From Anaerolineales bacterium (GTDB taxonomy: Bacteria > Chloroflexota > Anaerolineae > 4572-78 > J111), in NCBI GenBank assembly GCA_015075185.1, contig JABTUW010000002.1:1302001-1366000 (forward strand): a DNA stretch of 64,000 nucleotides. The letters run 5' to 3'. How positions within the stretch are numbered: position 1 is the stretch's first letter; every line of letters begins with the position of its first letter. The notes under the pieces are model-generated. The model was not told the origin of the DNA and did no database searches. It was given only the letters and a program-made list of their open reading frames with translations. This document shows positions 1 through 9,679 of the stretch, piece after piece. The position numbers and the translations under genes were made by a program.

Positions 1-1
1 T

Positions 2-844
2 GATTACACGGTCAGTGGTAAATTGCGGGCAGGCACAAATGTTATCGAATTTACAGTTCAAGGGCCTGATCCTATTATTACACGCGACTTGGTCAATGCT
101 GTTGGAGTGACAACGGAAGAATACGTACGAGGATCTTATGAAGTCTTTGTTCTCCGCCCTTTAGACGAAGCCACAACTCCCAACAGTCCTATAAGCCCCA
201 ATAAAACGTTAAGCCTTGCTCTGGCTGCCGTACTGGGGTTGGTTTTAGGGGGGGGATTAGCTTTTCTATCGGTATATTTTGAAACGCCGGTTGATTCGAT
301 CACTGAGGTAAACATTGTTGATAATAAGATCGGTGTTTATAACAAAGATTATTTCTTGCGAAGATTAAGTAATGAAATGGTTCGCGCCAAGCGGAATCGG
401 TATCCACTGTCGGTAGCCTTAATGCATGTTATTGATAATCTTGGGTTACTAAAGGGGGGCAATTCAAATGAGATGCACACAAAAATTTTACACCAAATCG
501 GTGTGCTCACCAGTCAATACTTGAGGGAGGAAGATATTGTAGCCTACCTGGGAGATGACACTTTTGCCCTCTTGCTGCCAGATATGACTGGTGAAAACGC
601 TAAAGCGGTTATGGAATATATGCAAACACGCGTTAACATGTTTTCCTTCCACTCTATCACCGATGACACCAAGCTCAACCTTAAAAGTATTGTGGGTGTG
701 GCTGCTTACAATCATAATGGTACCAGCCGTGATGATTTTGTGGCTCAAGCCAACCGAGCGCTTCATCTAGCCGAAGTGAATGAGAACGGTAGTGTCTATT
801 TAATAACCAACTGTACCCCTCAAGACAATAATCATCATGCGTAA
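2..844 (+). CDS. Wzz-like chain-length determinant fused to a degenerate GGDEF domain (5' end missing)
   Basis: The reading frame is open to the left edge, so the N-terminus lies outside the window; the TTG at 23 is probably internal. The visible part begins with the end of a periplasmic region. A Pro/Asn-rich stretch and a transmembrane helix (about nt 206-277) follow, as in the second membrane segment of Wzz/tyrosine-kinase-type polysaccharide co-polymerases. The cytoplasmic tail (about nt 330-720) resembles a GGDEF domain, but the signature at nt 551-565 reads GDDTF, so the catalytic Glu is replaced by Thr and diguanylate cyclase activity is unlikely. It may serve as a scaffold or nucleotide sensor tied to EPS chain length. 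The gene overlaps the next one by 8 nt, implying translational coupling. The domain architecture is seen in the sequence; the role is inferred. Confidence 0.75.
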   Translation, partial: DYTVSGKLRAGTNVIEFTVQGPDPIITRDLVNAVGVTTEEYVRGSYEVFVLRPLDEATTPNSPISPNKTLSLALAAVLGLVLGGGLAFLSVYFETPVDSITEVNIVDNKIGVYNKDYFLRRLSNEMVRAKRNRYPLSVALMHVIDNLGLLKGGNSNEMHTKILHQIGVLTSQYLREEDIVAYLGDDTFALLLPDMTGENAKAVMEYMQTRVNMFSFHSITDDTKLNLKSIVGVAAYNHNGTSRDDFVAQANRALHLAEVNENGSVYLITNCTPQDNNHHA

Positions 845-3641
845 CCAAGCCTCAATCATTAGGATACAACCAGGTCAAACATTTTGGATTGTAATCTTTT
901 TACCCCTGGCCCTCACTTTTCTATTCATCATTTTTACAGCCAATAATGCTTTAGCTTCAGTACAGAATTCAAACACTCAAGACCGGCGCTTTTTGGCCCT
1001 TCAGAGTACACCCACTCCGACACCAACACCCCAGATTGAAGTTACATCTACCTATACCTTCTCTCTGGCTACCTTGGGCTATAACGAGACCACTCTCGAC
1101 AGCCCCTCTGATGGGGCAGAATTCTCTTTTAGATTGCCCGAAAATTGGTCAATTCAAACTGATGGCCTGCTTGAGCTTGATTTTAGTTACACTTATAGTC
1201 AAGTGGGGACTGATTATCCAGCTCTATTTGGCAGTTTAACGGTAAAATTAGATGATCAAACTTTAAATGTCTTCCCCATTGAGGAAATAGACCTTAATAA
1301 CTATCAATTGCGTATTCCTCTGCCTTCAGCTTTGCTGAGTTCAACCAGAACTCGCCATATTATCAGTTTAGAGTTCGATGCGGGGCTTTTGTGCGAAGTG
1401 CCCCATCAGGCAACATTGATTGTTCATTCAACTTCTTCTGTTCTTATAAACTACAGCCAAAATCCACTTGAGCTTGATCTTTCTCGTTATCCCTGGCCTT
1501 TTTACCAGCAAACCTTTGTCCCTGATACAGTGTACTTTGCAATACCCTCCCGGCCAACTCCTAACGATATTGTTAATGCCCTGGGAGTTGCCGCCAAATT
1601 GGGTGATTTGACCGGGAATCGGATAGTAATTAGCCCTACCACAGATTTAGATCTTGGTCAGATTATTTCGCCAGTTTCTGCAACTTTTGATGAGCATCTG
1701 ATCGTGATCGGTTCTCCCCAAGATAATAAATTGTTACCTCTGCTTAACAATATTGTTCAACTGCCTGTTTCCTTACACCAACGACAGCTTGAGGTTGTCG
1801 TACAGGGTCCTACAATAGTAGCGCCAAGTGATACCTTTACTTACACCTTTAATATCACGAATACGACGAATCAGCGCGCGGATTTGTCATTGCTTGACTC
1901 ACTCCCACTTCATACTACACTAATCAAATGCGTACCCGATTGCTCTAAAAATACAGACGACAATATAATTACCTGGAGCAACTTGGAACTCTCCCCAGAT
2001 GCATCTCTCAATCTCTCGCTTGTTCTAAAAGCCGGAGATAGTCTTATTGAAGAGATTGAAAATACGGTGACAGTGTACGAAGCTGATTTGGGGCCAATTA
2101 ATGCCAATACGCTCACTTCAACAGTGGAGACTGACTCATCCGGGAGCGAACTACAAGTATCTGTGGCTGATCAAAATGGCTATTTCTTTATATATAATGA
2201 TCGAGCCGTAGCTGAAGGGGACGGCGTTATTCAAGAAATTATCTCTCCCTGGAACGAAAATCGAGCTATTTTGATTATTACTGGCTTAACCCATGAGGCT
2301 GTGCAAAAAGCTAGCCAGGCTATGAGTTCTGAAACACGCTTTCCAGGTATGAATACCACGGTGGCCCTGGTTAGAAAAGCTCTCTCTCTGCCAGAGATTA
2401 ATCAGACAGACACGCCCCAAGTTGAAATGACACTGGCCGACTTGGGATACCCGGATAGGTTCCTTCGGGGACAATCTCAACAACTTGTTGAGTTCTATTT
2501 CACCGTTCCTTTTGGTTGGCAATTGAGTGATGAGGCTGCGATTGATCTCTATTTTTATCATTCTCAACTGATGAATTATCAAGACTCCGGCATGACTGTA
2601 TCTCTTAACCGGCAGCCTGTAGCCAGTGTTGTGCTTAACAACGAAACCGCAAGTGATGGTCACTTACGCATTAAATTAAAAGATACAAATATTCAACCTG
2701 GGCAAAATAGATTAAGTGTTCAGGTTAATCTGTCTTTACCGGGGCAGTGTATAGACCCGGCCTCCGACCAGATCTGGTTTGTGATCAAGAGTACTTCACG
2801 AATCTCATTAGCACATGATGAGGCCCCAGGATTGCTTCTTGACCTTGACTACTTTCCGATCCCCTTTCAAACCAACCAGTCGCTAAGTAATCTGTTGTTT
2901 GCTCTACCCAACGACCCTACTCTTGATGAATGGGGAACCACGTTACGTTTAGCAGCGAGCTTAGGTAGTTCAGCCGCCGGAAAGACCCTCATCCCAGCGG
3001 CCACATTTGGCAGCGATTTACCTGAGGATTTGGCAAATTATCAGATTCTTGCCATTGGCCGCCCCTCTCGTAATACTTTGATCCAGGAGGTAAACAGCCA
3101 ATTGCCTCAACCTTTTCTACCAGGCTCCGATGAGATTAAGCAACAGCTCGACGATGTGATTTTTCGGCTACCGCCAGACATTGATTTGGGTTACATTCAA
3201 CTGCTTGCCTCACCCTGGAATCAAGAACACGCTTTTTTAGCGGTTACTGGCACAACTAATGAGGGAGTGAAACAGGCGGTATCCACTCTCGCCGGCAGGC
3301 CGTGGACTTTGAAAGGTAACCTAGCTCTTGTAAGGGATAATAGAGTTAATACGATTGATACCCGTGGTTTGACCAGTAGTGGCATCACTATGGCGTTGGC
3401 TACTGCTATGCCGGTCATGATGCCAGTTGCAACAGCTACAACTGTACCCACATCATCGCTGCCGGTAACTCCTGATCTCAACCGGGTCAGTTCAACCCCA
3501 AGCGTATCCACATCGGAGCGCGCCCCGGCGCCAGGAGCAACCCTTCCAACCTGGCTTATACCCCTTGTTGGTCTAAATGGATTGCTGGTGATCATTATTT
3601 TTGGTTTTGTTTTCTGGCAAGCGCGTCGTAAAAGGCTGTAG
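837..3641 (+). CDS. BcsB-like cellulose synthase regulatory subunit family protein
   Basis: The 934-aa protein has an N-terminal membrane/signal segment (about residues 17-41), a short Thr-Pro linker, two BcsB-like modules separated by a DUF11-like domain (about 319-435), and a C-terminal transmembrane helix followed by a basic tail (ARRKRL). BcsB proteins are periplasmic, membrane-anchored partners of the BcsA synthase that guide the emerging glucan. No BcsA is visible in the window, so the partner synthase is either upstream or a different glycosyltransferase. The inserted DUF11 domain is unusual for BcsB. The start overlaps the preceding co-polymerase gene and the flippase follows after 5 nt, so it belongs to the same operon. 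The family call is fairly secure; production of cellulose itself is not shown. Confidence 0.75.
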   Translation: MRNQASIIRIQPGQTFWIVIFLPLALTFLFIIFTANNALASVQNSNTQDRRFLALQSTPTPTPTPQIEVTSTYTFSLATLGYNETTLDSPSDGAEFSFRLPENWSIQTDGLLELDFSYTYSQVGTDYPALFGSLTVKLDDQTLNVFPIEEIDLNNYQLRIPLPSALLSSTRTRHIISLEFDAGLLCEVPHQATLIVHSTSSVLINYSQNPLELDLSRYPWPFYQQTFVPDTVYFAIPSRPTPNDIVNALGVAAKLGDLTGNRIVISPTTDLDLGQIISPVSATFDEHLIVIGSPQDNKLLPLLNNIVQLPVSLHQRQLEVVVQGPTIVAPSDTFTYTFNITNTTNQRADLSLLDSLPLHTTLIKCVPDCSKNTDDNIITWSNLELSPDASLNLSLVLKAGDSLIEEIENTVTVYEADLGPINANTLTSTVETDSSGSELQVSVADQNGYFFIYNDRAVAEGDGVIQEIISPWNENRAILIITGLTHEAVQKASQAMSSETRFPGMNTTVALVRKALSLPEINQTDTPQVEMTLADLGYPDRFLRGQSQQLVEFYFTVPFGWQLSDEAAIDLYFYHSQLMNYQDSGMTVSLNRQPVASVVLNNETASDGHLRIKLKDTNIQPGQNRLSVQVNLSLPGQCIDPASDQIWFVIKSTSRISLAHDEAPGLLLDLDYFPIPFQTNQSLSNLLFALPNDPTLDEWGTTLRLAASLGSSAAGKTLIPAATFGSDLPEDLANYQILAIGRPSRNTLIQEVNSQLPQPFLPGSDEIKQQLDDVIFRLPPDIDLGYIQLLASPWNQEHAFLAVTGTTNEGVKQAVSTLAGRPWTLKGNLALVRDNRVNTIDTRGLTSSGITMALATAMPVMMPVATATTVPTSSLPVTPDLNRVSSTPSVSTSERAPAPGATLPTWLIPLVGLNGLLVIIIFGFVFWQARRKRL

Positions 3642-3646
3642 CGAAC

Positions 3647-5209
3647 ATGTCCAATTTCTCATCCCAGATCGAAGCAGCCAAAATTGTCTCTCCCGTCACT
3701 CGATCCGATCAGAATATTACCTTAGCAGCTAAAGGTGGAAGTATTTTACTAAGCGGCAAATTATTTGCTTATGCCGCCCGATTTATCACGGGTATTTTGT
3801 TAGCCCGCTTCCTGGCCGCCGAGCAATACGGTCTGTACAACCTAAGCTTAACTGTGGTCGAAATAGCCGCCGGTTTGGCCGCATTTGGCCTTGTGCCTGC
3901 TCTGGTGCGCTACATCCCCATTTATGTTAGCCGGCGGGATGAGAATCGGCTCTGGGGTATCATCCAACTCGGTCTGGGGCTTCCGGCGGTTATCAGTATC
4001 TTTTTGGGGGTAGGTTTATATATCTGGGCTAACCCTATTGCGGAACAGTTATTTGATGAACCGAGGTTAGGTCCTCTATTACAATTGGTAAGTCCAGCAA
4101 TTCTGTTTTTTACCCTGGTTGATATGATGGCAGCGGCAACACGGGGTTTTAAGAATATGCATTATACGGTTATTGCTCAAGACATTGTTCTATCAGTCGT
4201 TAAATTTGTTTTGCTTTTGGGTCTGGCTATTTTTGGGTTAAATGCAGTAGGAGCTGTAACCGTCACTTCTCTGGCCCAAGTTATAGTTTGTGGTCTGCTT
4301 TTCTTCTTTCTAAACAAACAATTCTCGCTCAAACGCCCTTTGCCTTTGGCTCACCATGAAATAAAGGAAGTGTTGACATTTTCATTGCCTAGTTATATGT
4401 CTCAACTAATGAGTATATTTAGCGGTAATATAAAGACTATAATGTTGGGCACATTACACAGCGTTGCAACAGTGGGCATTTTTGCTGTAGCAAGGCAAAT
4501 TACATTAATTTCAGATATGTTTCATGCCTCTATTGTTACCGTATCTCAACCGATTATTGCTGAGTTAAGCAGTCGAGGTGAGCGAGAGCAGATGGGGCGC
4601 TTGTATCGAACCTTGACAAGGTGGTCGTTTACCTTAAACTTTCCCCTCTTTCTCATTATTATGTTATTTCCCGGGGCAATTATCTCTATTTTTGGTCAAA
4701 CCTTTGCCGAGGGCGTAGTAGTGCTGAAGATTTTGGCCTGGGCAGGTTTGGTGAATACGGCTACAGGCATCTGTGGTGTTCTAATTGATATGAGCGGCAA
4801 TACCCATCTAAAATTGGTTAATACGGTTACATCTATCATTGCCAACATTGGCCTAAGCCTTTTTATGATTCCTCAATGGGGTTTGGTAGGTGCGGCGGTA
4901 GCAACTCTAACTGGGGCCATCCTCATGAACTTGCTTCGTTTACTGGAAGTTTTTGTTTTGTTTCGATTGCTGCCCTATGATCTCAAATCCTTGAAACCCG
5001 TCGCTGCCGGGCTGATTACCTTAACTGCTGTTTGGAGTATCCATCAATTCATTCTTATAGAAACAAATCTCATTCAGGTATCCCTAAAAGTACTTATTTT
5101 GCTAGGTTTATATGGGGGTATGATTCTGCTGTTAGGATTATCTCAGGAAGATCACCTGGTTATAACCCGCCTCCGCCAACGTATCAACGCAATTTTACCA
5201 AAGACTTAA
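3647..5209 (+). CDS. Wzx-type oligosaccharide flippase (MOP superfamily)
   Basis: The 520-aa protein is almost wholly hydrophobic, with roughly 12-14 membrane helices. Near residues 25-50 it has the typical start of polysaccharide biosynthesis flippases (GKLFAYAARFITGILLAR, then AEQYGLYNL). Members of this family move lipid-linked repeat units from the inner to the outer face of the cytoplasmic membrane. It sits directly after the BcsB-like gene and before the phosphohydrolase and Wzy-like genes, the expected position in a Wzx/Wzy-type EPS operon. The substrate cannot be read from the sequence. Confidence 0.87.
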   Translation: MSNFSSQIEAAKIVSPVTRSDQNITLAAKGGSILLSGKLFAYAARFITGILLARFLAAEQYGLYNLSLTVVEIAAGLAAFGLVPALVRYIPIYVSRRDENRLWGIIQLGLGLPAVISIFLGVGLYIWANPIAEQLFDEPRLGPLLQLVSPAILFFTLVDMMAAATRGFKNMHYTVIAQDIVLSVVKFVLLLGLAIFGLNAVGAVTVTSLAQVIVCGLLFFFLNKQFSLKRPLPLAHHEIKEVLTFSLPSYMSQLMSIFSGNIKTIMLGTLHSVATVGIFAVARQITLISDMFHASIVTVSQPIIAELSSRGEREQMGRLYRTLTRWSFTLNFPLFLIIMLFPGAIISIFGQTFAEGVVVLKILAWAGLVNTATGICGVLIDMSGNTHLKLVNTVTSIIANIGLSLFMIPQWGLVGAAVATLTGAILMNLLRLLEVFVLFRLLPYDLKSLKPVAAGLITLTAVWSIHQFILIETNLIQVSLKVLILLGLYGGMILLLGLSQEDHLVITRLRQRINAILPKT

Positions 5210-5239
5210 TACACTTCGATAAGTTCGGGAGATAAAAAG

Positions 5240-6925
5240 ATGCCAGTTTCAAATCGTGTTTTGGTTATTGGACTTGATGGCGCAACCTGGGACGTGCTTG
5301 ATCCCTGGCTGCGTGATGGCAGTTTGCCCAACTTGACCAAACTACGCCAGAACGGCTCTTGGGGACCTTTGCGTTCTACCTTGCCCCCGCTTACGGCAGC
5401 GGCCTGGAGCACTTTTATGACGGGTAAAAGACCCGGCAAACACGGCGTGTTTCACTTTATTAATTTATTTGATAGTGACACAACTGAAAAGCCCAGTATT
5501 GTAAATGCCCGCAGTATAAAATCATCTACTCTATGGGATATTCTTGGTCATCATCAACGGAAGACAACTGTTATCAATGTGCCCATGACGTATCCTCCTC
5601 GTCCGGTGAATGGGACAATGATTACCTGCTTTCTCACGCCGAAAAACGCCTCGGTTTTTACTTATCCACCTGAACTTTCTCAAAAACTTACTGATTACAT
5701 AATTGACCTGGACCGTTTCATTGATAGCAAGCCCTATCAAGATGGCCCTGAGGTAGGGACCATTAATCCCTCCCTGTCTTTACTGGAAGAGTTTCGAGAA
5801 ATGACGGAAAAGCGGGCCAGAACCACCCTGTCTCTCATGGATTCACAGCCCTGGGACTTTTTTATGGTTGTTTTTATGAGCACTGATCGTATGGGGCATT
5901 ATCTCTGGCCTTATCACCGTTCAGCCGACCCTAACGACCCTCCAGAAATCCAGGCGCTTTGCCGGGGCGTTCACCAATATTACCAGCGTCTGGATGAAAT
6001 TGTGGGTGAACTGGTGACAAAGGCCGGCGAAGATGTAACGGTTGTGGTGATGTCTGATCATGGGATGGGGCCGAAGTACAGCAAGCGCGTCCATGGCAAC
6101 TTCTGGTTGCAGCAGCATGGCTGGCTTTCTACCGTTCAGACAAATGGAGTTCGTAGCATAACCAGCGCTGATAGTTGGCTCAAACAATTGGGCCTGCCCC
6201 GAGACAAAATTGGCCGGCTTATGTTTCGATTACCGGGTCTGTCGAAAAATTTTGTTAAAAAAGTTGCTAAAAGTCGCTCTGTTAACATTGATACAGAGGG
6301 AAGTAAAGCATACTTTGTGCCGATTTATGATAACGTGGCCGGTATCCGTATCAATTTGGTAGGGGAGGATAAAACAGCGCTGTGCCAGGAAATTATCCAG
6401 GAGCTGAAAAAAATTGTTGACCCTGAAACCGGAGAAAAAGTGGTTGAGCAAATTTATCGGGGTGAAGAATATTACTACGGTCCGTATGCGGTTAGTATTC
6501 CTGACTTTATTGTGATTATCAGGCCCGATTATGGCTGGGGTCATCACCTCGGCCATTACAGTTCTGTGGTAACAAAAGTTGTGCAGGCGAAGTTGCTTCG
6601 TGGTGATCATCGCCTCGATGGTATCTTTCTGGCGAATGGCCCAGGCATTATGTCGAACCCGGAGCCATTAACTAACTTGGCTATTGAGGATGTTGCCCCT
6701 ACTATCCTGTACATGCTTGGCTTGCCTGTTCCTTCGGATATAGATGGACGGGTGCTAACCGAAACTCTGGAACCAGATATTTTAGAGTCCCGACCTGTGC
6801 GATATGGAGAACCGGTTGACTTTTGGCCCAATAAAGATGAAGCCTTATTTAGTGATGAAGTTATATCAGCAGAAGATGAAGCCGAACTTCATGCCCGGTT
6901 ACGAGCCCTGGGCTATCTGGAATAG
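5240..6925 (+). CDS. AlkP-superfamily phosphodiesterase/phosphomutase (COG3379-like)
   Basis: The 561-aa protein shows the alkaline phosphatase superfamily metal sites. VIGLDGATWD near residue 9 supplies the first Asp, LTAAAWSTFMTG near 50 carries the putative Thr/Ser nucleophile region, and MSDHGMG near 271 supplies the Asp-His pair. A further metal-binding His cluster (GWGHHLGHYSS) lies near 432-442. Similar 'predicted phosphohydrolase or phosphomutase' genes occur often in bacterial and archaeal surface-polysaccharide loci, but their substrates are mostly unknown. There is no signal peptide, so it probably acts in the cytoplasm. It lies 30 nt after the flippase gene with a GGGAGAT ribosome-binding site. 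A role in recycling or transferring phosphorylated precursors is inferred. Confidence 0.85.
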   Translation: MPVSNRVLVIGLDGATWDVLDPWLRDGSLPNLTKLRQNGSWGPLRSTLPPLTAAAWSTFMTGKRPGKHGVFHFINLFDSDTTEKPSIVNARSIKSSTLWDILGHHQRKTTVINVPMTYPPRPVNGTMITCFLTPKNASVFTYPPELSQKLTDYIIDLDRFIDSKPYQDGPEVGTINPSLSLLEEFREMTEKRARTTLSLMDSQPWDFFMVVFMSTDRMGHYLWPYHRSADPNDPPEIQALCRGVHQYYQRLDEIVGELVTKAGEDVTVVVMSDHGMGPKYSKRVHGNFWLQQHGWLSTVQTNGVRSITSADSWLKQLGLPRDKIGRLMFRLPGLSKNFVKKVAKSRSVNIDTEGSKAYFVPIYDNVAGIRINLVGEDKTALCQEIIQELKKIVDPETGEKVVEQIYRGEEYYYGPYAVSIPDFIVIIRPDYGWGHHLGHYSSVVTKVVQAKLLRGDHRLDGIFLANGPGIMSNPEPLTNLAIEDVAPTILYMLGLPVPSDIDGRVLTETLEPDILESRPVRYGEPVDFWPNKDEALFSDEVISAEDEAELHARLRALGYLE

Positions 6926-6949
6926 TTATCAGAGAGGTGTCTGGGTAAT

Positions 6950-8482
6950 ATGGGGCTAACCTCATATTTTTCTTCAAAAATAAATAAAAAAACAGTAATT
7001 GCTGAAATCTTTGGTGATAAAACCTGGGTCTATTTTTGGGAAGCTCGATTTTTGCCTAGATGGTTGCCTTTGCTTTTGGGCTTAAGCTTGGGTACAGTGG
7101 AAGCCTTTTTGATTGTTAAGGGGCTTTGGCATTTGGCTATTCCTCTGGCTGCGGCTATACCGATTGCTATTCTGTTTAATAGGTATCCATTTGCCGCAGT
7201 CATGATCTGGTTGCTATTTGTGCCATATTTTTTAAATGAGCCGACAGCCGCTGGGCGGGTAATATATTGGTTATTATACCGGGCGTTAATTCCCTTTGGC
7301 TTAGGTGTTGTTATCCTATCTGATTGGATGGGGATTAAGAAAAGGGAACCTGTTCGCTTGGGGCGGGCCGAGTTGTCTATGCTGCTTTTTTTAGGTGTGC
7401 TGACGGTCAACATCCTACTCTTATCTACTAAAGGCAAGACACAGACCTTTATCAAAGCCTATGATTTAATATTTATTCCATTTTGTCTGTACTGGCTAAT
7501 CCGATTACTTGTTCCCACTGAGAAGGATTGGAAACGCTTCCTTTGGATTGCCTTTATCACGATAATTGCTCAAGCGACTATTGGGATTATTAGTTGGTTT
7601 GCCCCAGAATTACTGCCAACCAAATGGGTTAGCCTGGCTGGCGAACGCACCGTTGGCTCGTTGCGGAATGTGGCTGTATACACAAGCACGCTCCTGTTTT
7701 GTTCACTCTTGCTGTTCCAATATGCTGTAAATTCTGCCTCACCTAAGCTTCGCTTTGGATTGTTAGTTACATTTGGTCTGGCTCTTTATTGTGTTTTTAT
7801 GTCTTTCTCCAGGGCAAGCTGGTTAGGAGAGGGAGTTATCCTCTTGTCCTTAATATTTATTCATCCTAAAGTGGTAATTCGTTTTGCCGTTGTTTTGGGG
7901 ATAGTTATCTTTGTGTTGAGCGGCACTCTTTTGGCCGAACAGGTGGCCTGGAGTTATGAACGCTTAACCGGCGAAGAAGCTCAAGATAGCGCCGAGAGCC
8001 GAGCGAGTGTTACCAACGCCTCACTCAAAATGGTAGAAAGAAAACCCGTCTTCGGCTGGGGTTATGGTAACTTTGACCAATATAAGCAACCTTTTATGGA
8101 GCGGGTAGGAAATATAAGACTTCATGATAACGAAACATCGCATAATACCTACTTAACTATCTTAACGGAGTTAGGCGCAATTGGTTTCCTCCTCTACTTT
8201 TTCCCGGTAGTGTGGTGGATCATTCTTAGCTTAAAAGTTAGACGGCGCTTACCATCACGCGGGTTTTGGAGTTGGCAATTATTGGTCATTTTATGGCTGG
8301 TTATGTTGCATATGTTTATTGTTAGCAGTTTTATGGACATGATCAGATTTTTCCCATTTGGCAATGCCTTGTGGTGGCTGGTGCTAGCCTCAATTGGCAA
8401 TATGGTGAACGCCTACCTCAAACCTGTTGATACTCAAGCCCCAAAATGGGCCCAACTGGCAACCAACTCCCTTTACCGTTAA
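6950..8482 (+). CDS. O-antigen ligase/polymerase family membrane protein (Wzy_C)
   Basis: The 510-aa protein has about 11-12 predicted membrane helices. A large extracytoplasmic loop in the second half contains the family hallmark GWGYGNF followed by SHNTYLTILTELG (about residues 362-406), as in WaaL/Wzy proteins. These enzymes polymerise repeat units or ligate glycans using undecaprenyl-linked donors on the outer face of the membrane. It follows the AlkP-like gene by 24 nt and is followed closely by a glycosyltransferase, consistent with one operon. Polymerase and ligase cannot be told apart from sequence alone; in this context polymerase is more likely. Confidence 0.85.
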   Translation: MGLTSYFSSKINKKTVIAEIFGDKTWVYFWEARFLPRWLPLLLGLSLGTVEAFLIVKGLWHLAIPLAAAIPIAILFNRYPFAAVMIWLLFVPYFLNEPTAAGRVIYWLLYRALIPFGLGVVILSDWMGIKKREPVRLGRAELSMLLFLGVLTVNILLLSTKGKTQTFIKAYDLIFIPFCLYWLIRLLVPTEKDWKRFLWIAFITIIAQATIGIISWFAPELLPTKWVSLAGERTVGSLRNVAVYTSTLLFCSLLLFQYAVNSASPKLRFGLLVTFGLALYCVFMSFSRASWLGEGVILLSLIFIHPKVVIRFAVVLGIVIFVLSGTLLAEQVAWSYERLTGEEAQDSAESRASVTNASLKMVERKPVFGWGYGNFDQYKQPFMERVGNIRLHDNETSHNTYLTILTELGAIGFLLYFFPVVWWIILSLKVRRRLPSRGFWSWQLLVILWLVMLHMFIVSSFMDMIRFFPFGNALWWLVLASIGNMVNAYLKPVDTQAPKWAQLATNSLYR

Positions 8483-8504
8483 CGGTCCCACTTCTGGAGA
8501 AACT

Positions 8505-9668
8505 ATGCGCGTAGCAATTATTGGTGATTATCCTATAGATGTTACTCAGATACACGGGGGAGTACAGGCAGCTTTTACTTATTTGGTAAACGGGCTAAGC
8601 CAAATTGATGATTTGCAGATTCATATTCTTACTTTGCGCGGACATAATCATGCTCAACATGACCCAATCATGCAAAATGGCGTTACCGTCCATAGATTGC
8701 CCACTTTTCCCCGTTTTGAATTACTGCGGAACTACCGGGTTTATCAGTCTCGCTTAGATGCTAAACTGGCCCAAATTCAGCCAGATATCCTGCATGCCCA
8801 GGATGCCACTATCCATGCCTATGTTGCCCTTCGCTCAAACTACCCGACCGTTATTACCGTGCATGGGATAAGGCGTGAGGATATTAAATATGGAGCCTCT
8901 TTCTTCATTCGAATTCGTAATTGGCTGCATAATTTACTGATTGAGCGTTACAATCTAAAACATACCCGTTATCTTATCGCGATTAGCCGCTATGTTACCA
9001 GTTACTATGCCTCACTCTTGAGACCGGATGTTCAAGTCTCCCATATTCCCAATGCGATTGATCAATGTTTTTTTCAATTAAACGATACCACCGATGGTCA
9101 TACCATTCTGTATGCCGGGCGGATCATCCCCCGGAAACGTACCCTCGATTTAGTCCAGGCTTTTGCCCAAATAGCCGGACAAAACCCGCTGGCTCAGTTG
9201 CGTCTGGCCGGTGAATATAGTTCTGAACCCGCCTATGCCGAGGCTGTGCGGGCTTTTATCCGAGAAGCAAATTTGGAAGATCGAGTTCATCTGCTGGGGC
9301 CGCTGCCTGAAAAGGCGGTTTGGGACGAATTTGCCGGGTGTGATGTGTTAGCGCTGCCCTCCGCTCAAGAAACAACCCCCATGGTGATTGCCCAGGCCAT
9401 GGCCGCCGGCAAATCGGTGGTCGCTACACCTGTGGGCGGCGTTACCGAGATGGTTAAGACCGGCGAAACAGGTTTTTTAGTAGAGGTGGGTAAGATTGAT
9501 GCTTTGGCTGAAGCTTTGCAATGCCTGCTTCAAAATCCATCTCTACGCAAAGACATGGGCGAGGCGGGCCGCAAATTCGCCGTGGAGAATTATCGCGCCG
9601 AGGTGGTAGCCAGACGGACCCATGAGGTTTATCAGAAGATTACAATGATGCAAAAAGGACGCTCTTAG
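8505..9668 (+). CDS. GT4 family glycosyltransferase
   Basis: The start is placed at the ATG at 8505, preceded by CTGGAGA at 8494-8500. An upstream in-frame start at 8427 would overlap the previous gene by 56 nt and add a non-homologous leader. The 387-aa protein has two Rossmann halves: an N-terminal MRVAIIGDYP with a glycine-rich GGVQ motif, and a C-terminal donor site around SAQETTPMVIAQAMAAG. In most GT4 enzymes this is an E-x7-E motif; here the second Glu is Gln. It should transfer an NDP-sugar to a lipid-linked acceptor on the cytoplasmic side. The sugar is unknown. Confidence 0.85.
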   Translation: MRVAIIGDYPIDVTQIHGGVQAAFTYLVNGLSQIDDLQIHILTLRGHNHAQHDPIMQNGVTVHRLPTFPRFELLRNYRVYQSRLDAKLAQIQPDILHAQDATIHAYVALRSNYPTVITVHGIRREDIKYGASFFIRIRNWLHNLLIERYNLKHTRYLIAISRYVTSYYASLLRPDVQVSHIPNAIDQCFFQLNDTTDGHTILYAGRIIPRKRTLDLVQAFAQIAGQNPLAQLRLAGEYSSEPAYAEAVRAFIREANLEDRVHLLGPLPEKAVWDEFAGCDVLALPSAQETTPMVIAQAMAAGKSVVATPVGGVTEMVKTGETGFLVEVGKIDALAEALQCLLQNPSLRKDMGEAGRKFAVENYRAEVVARRTHEVYQKITMMQKGRS

Positions 9669-9679
9669 GCAGAGGTAAT

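Noticed and set aside
8427..8504. Upstream start of the GT4 gene within the Wzy-like gene
   Set aside because: The ATG at 8505 has a good GGAGA site and starts exactly at the conserved MRVAIIGDYP strand.
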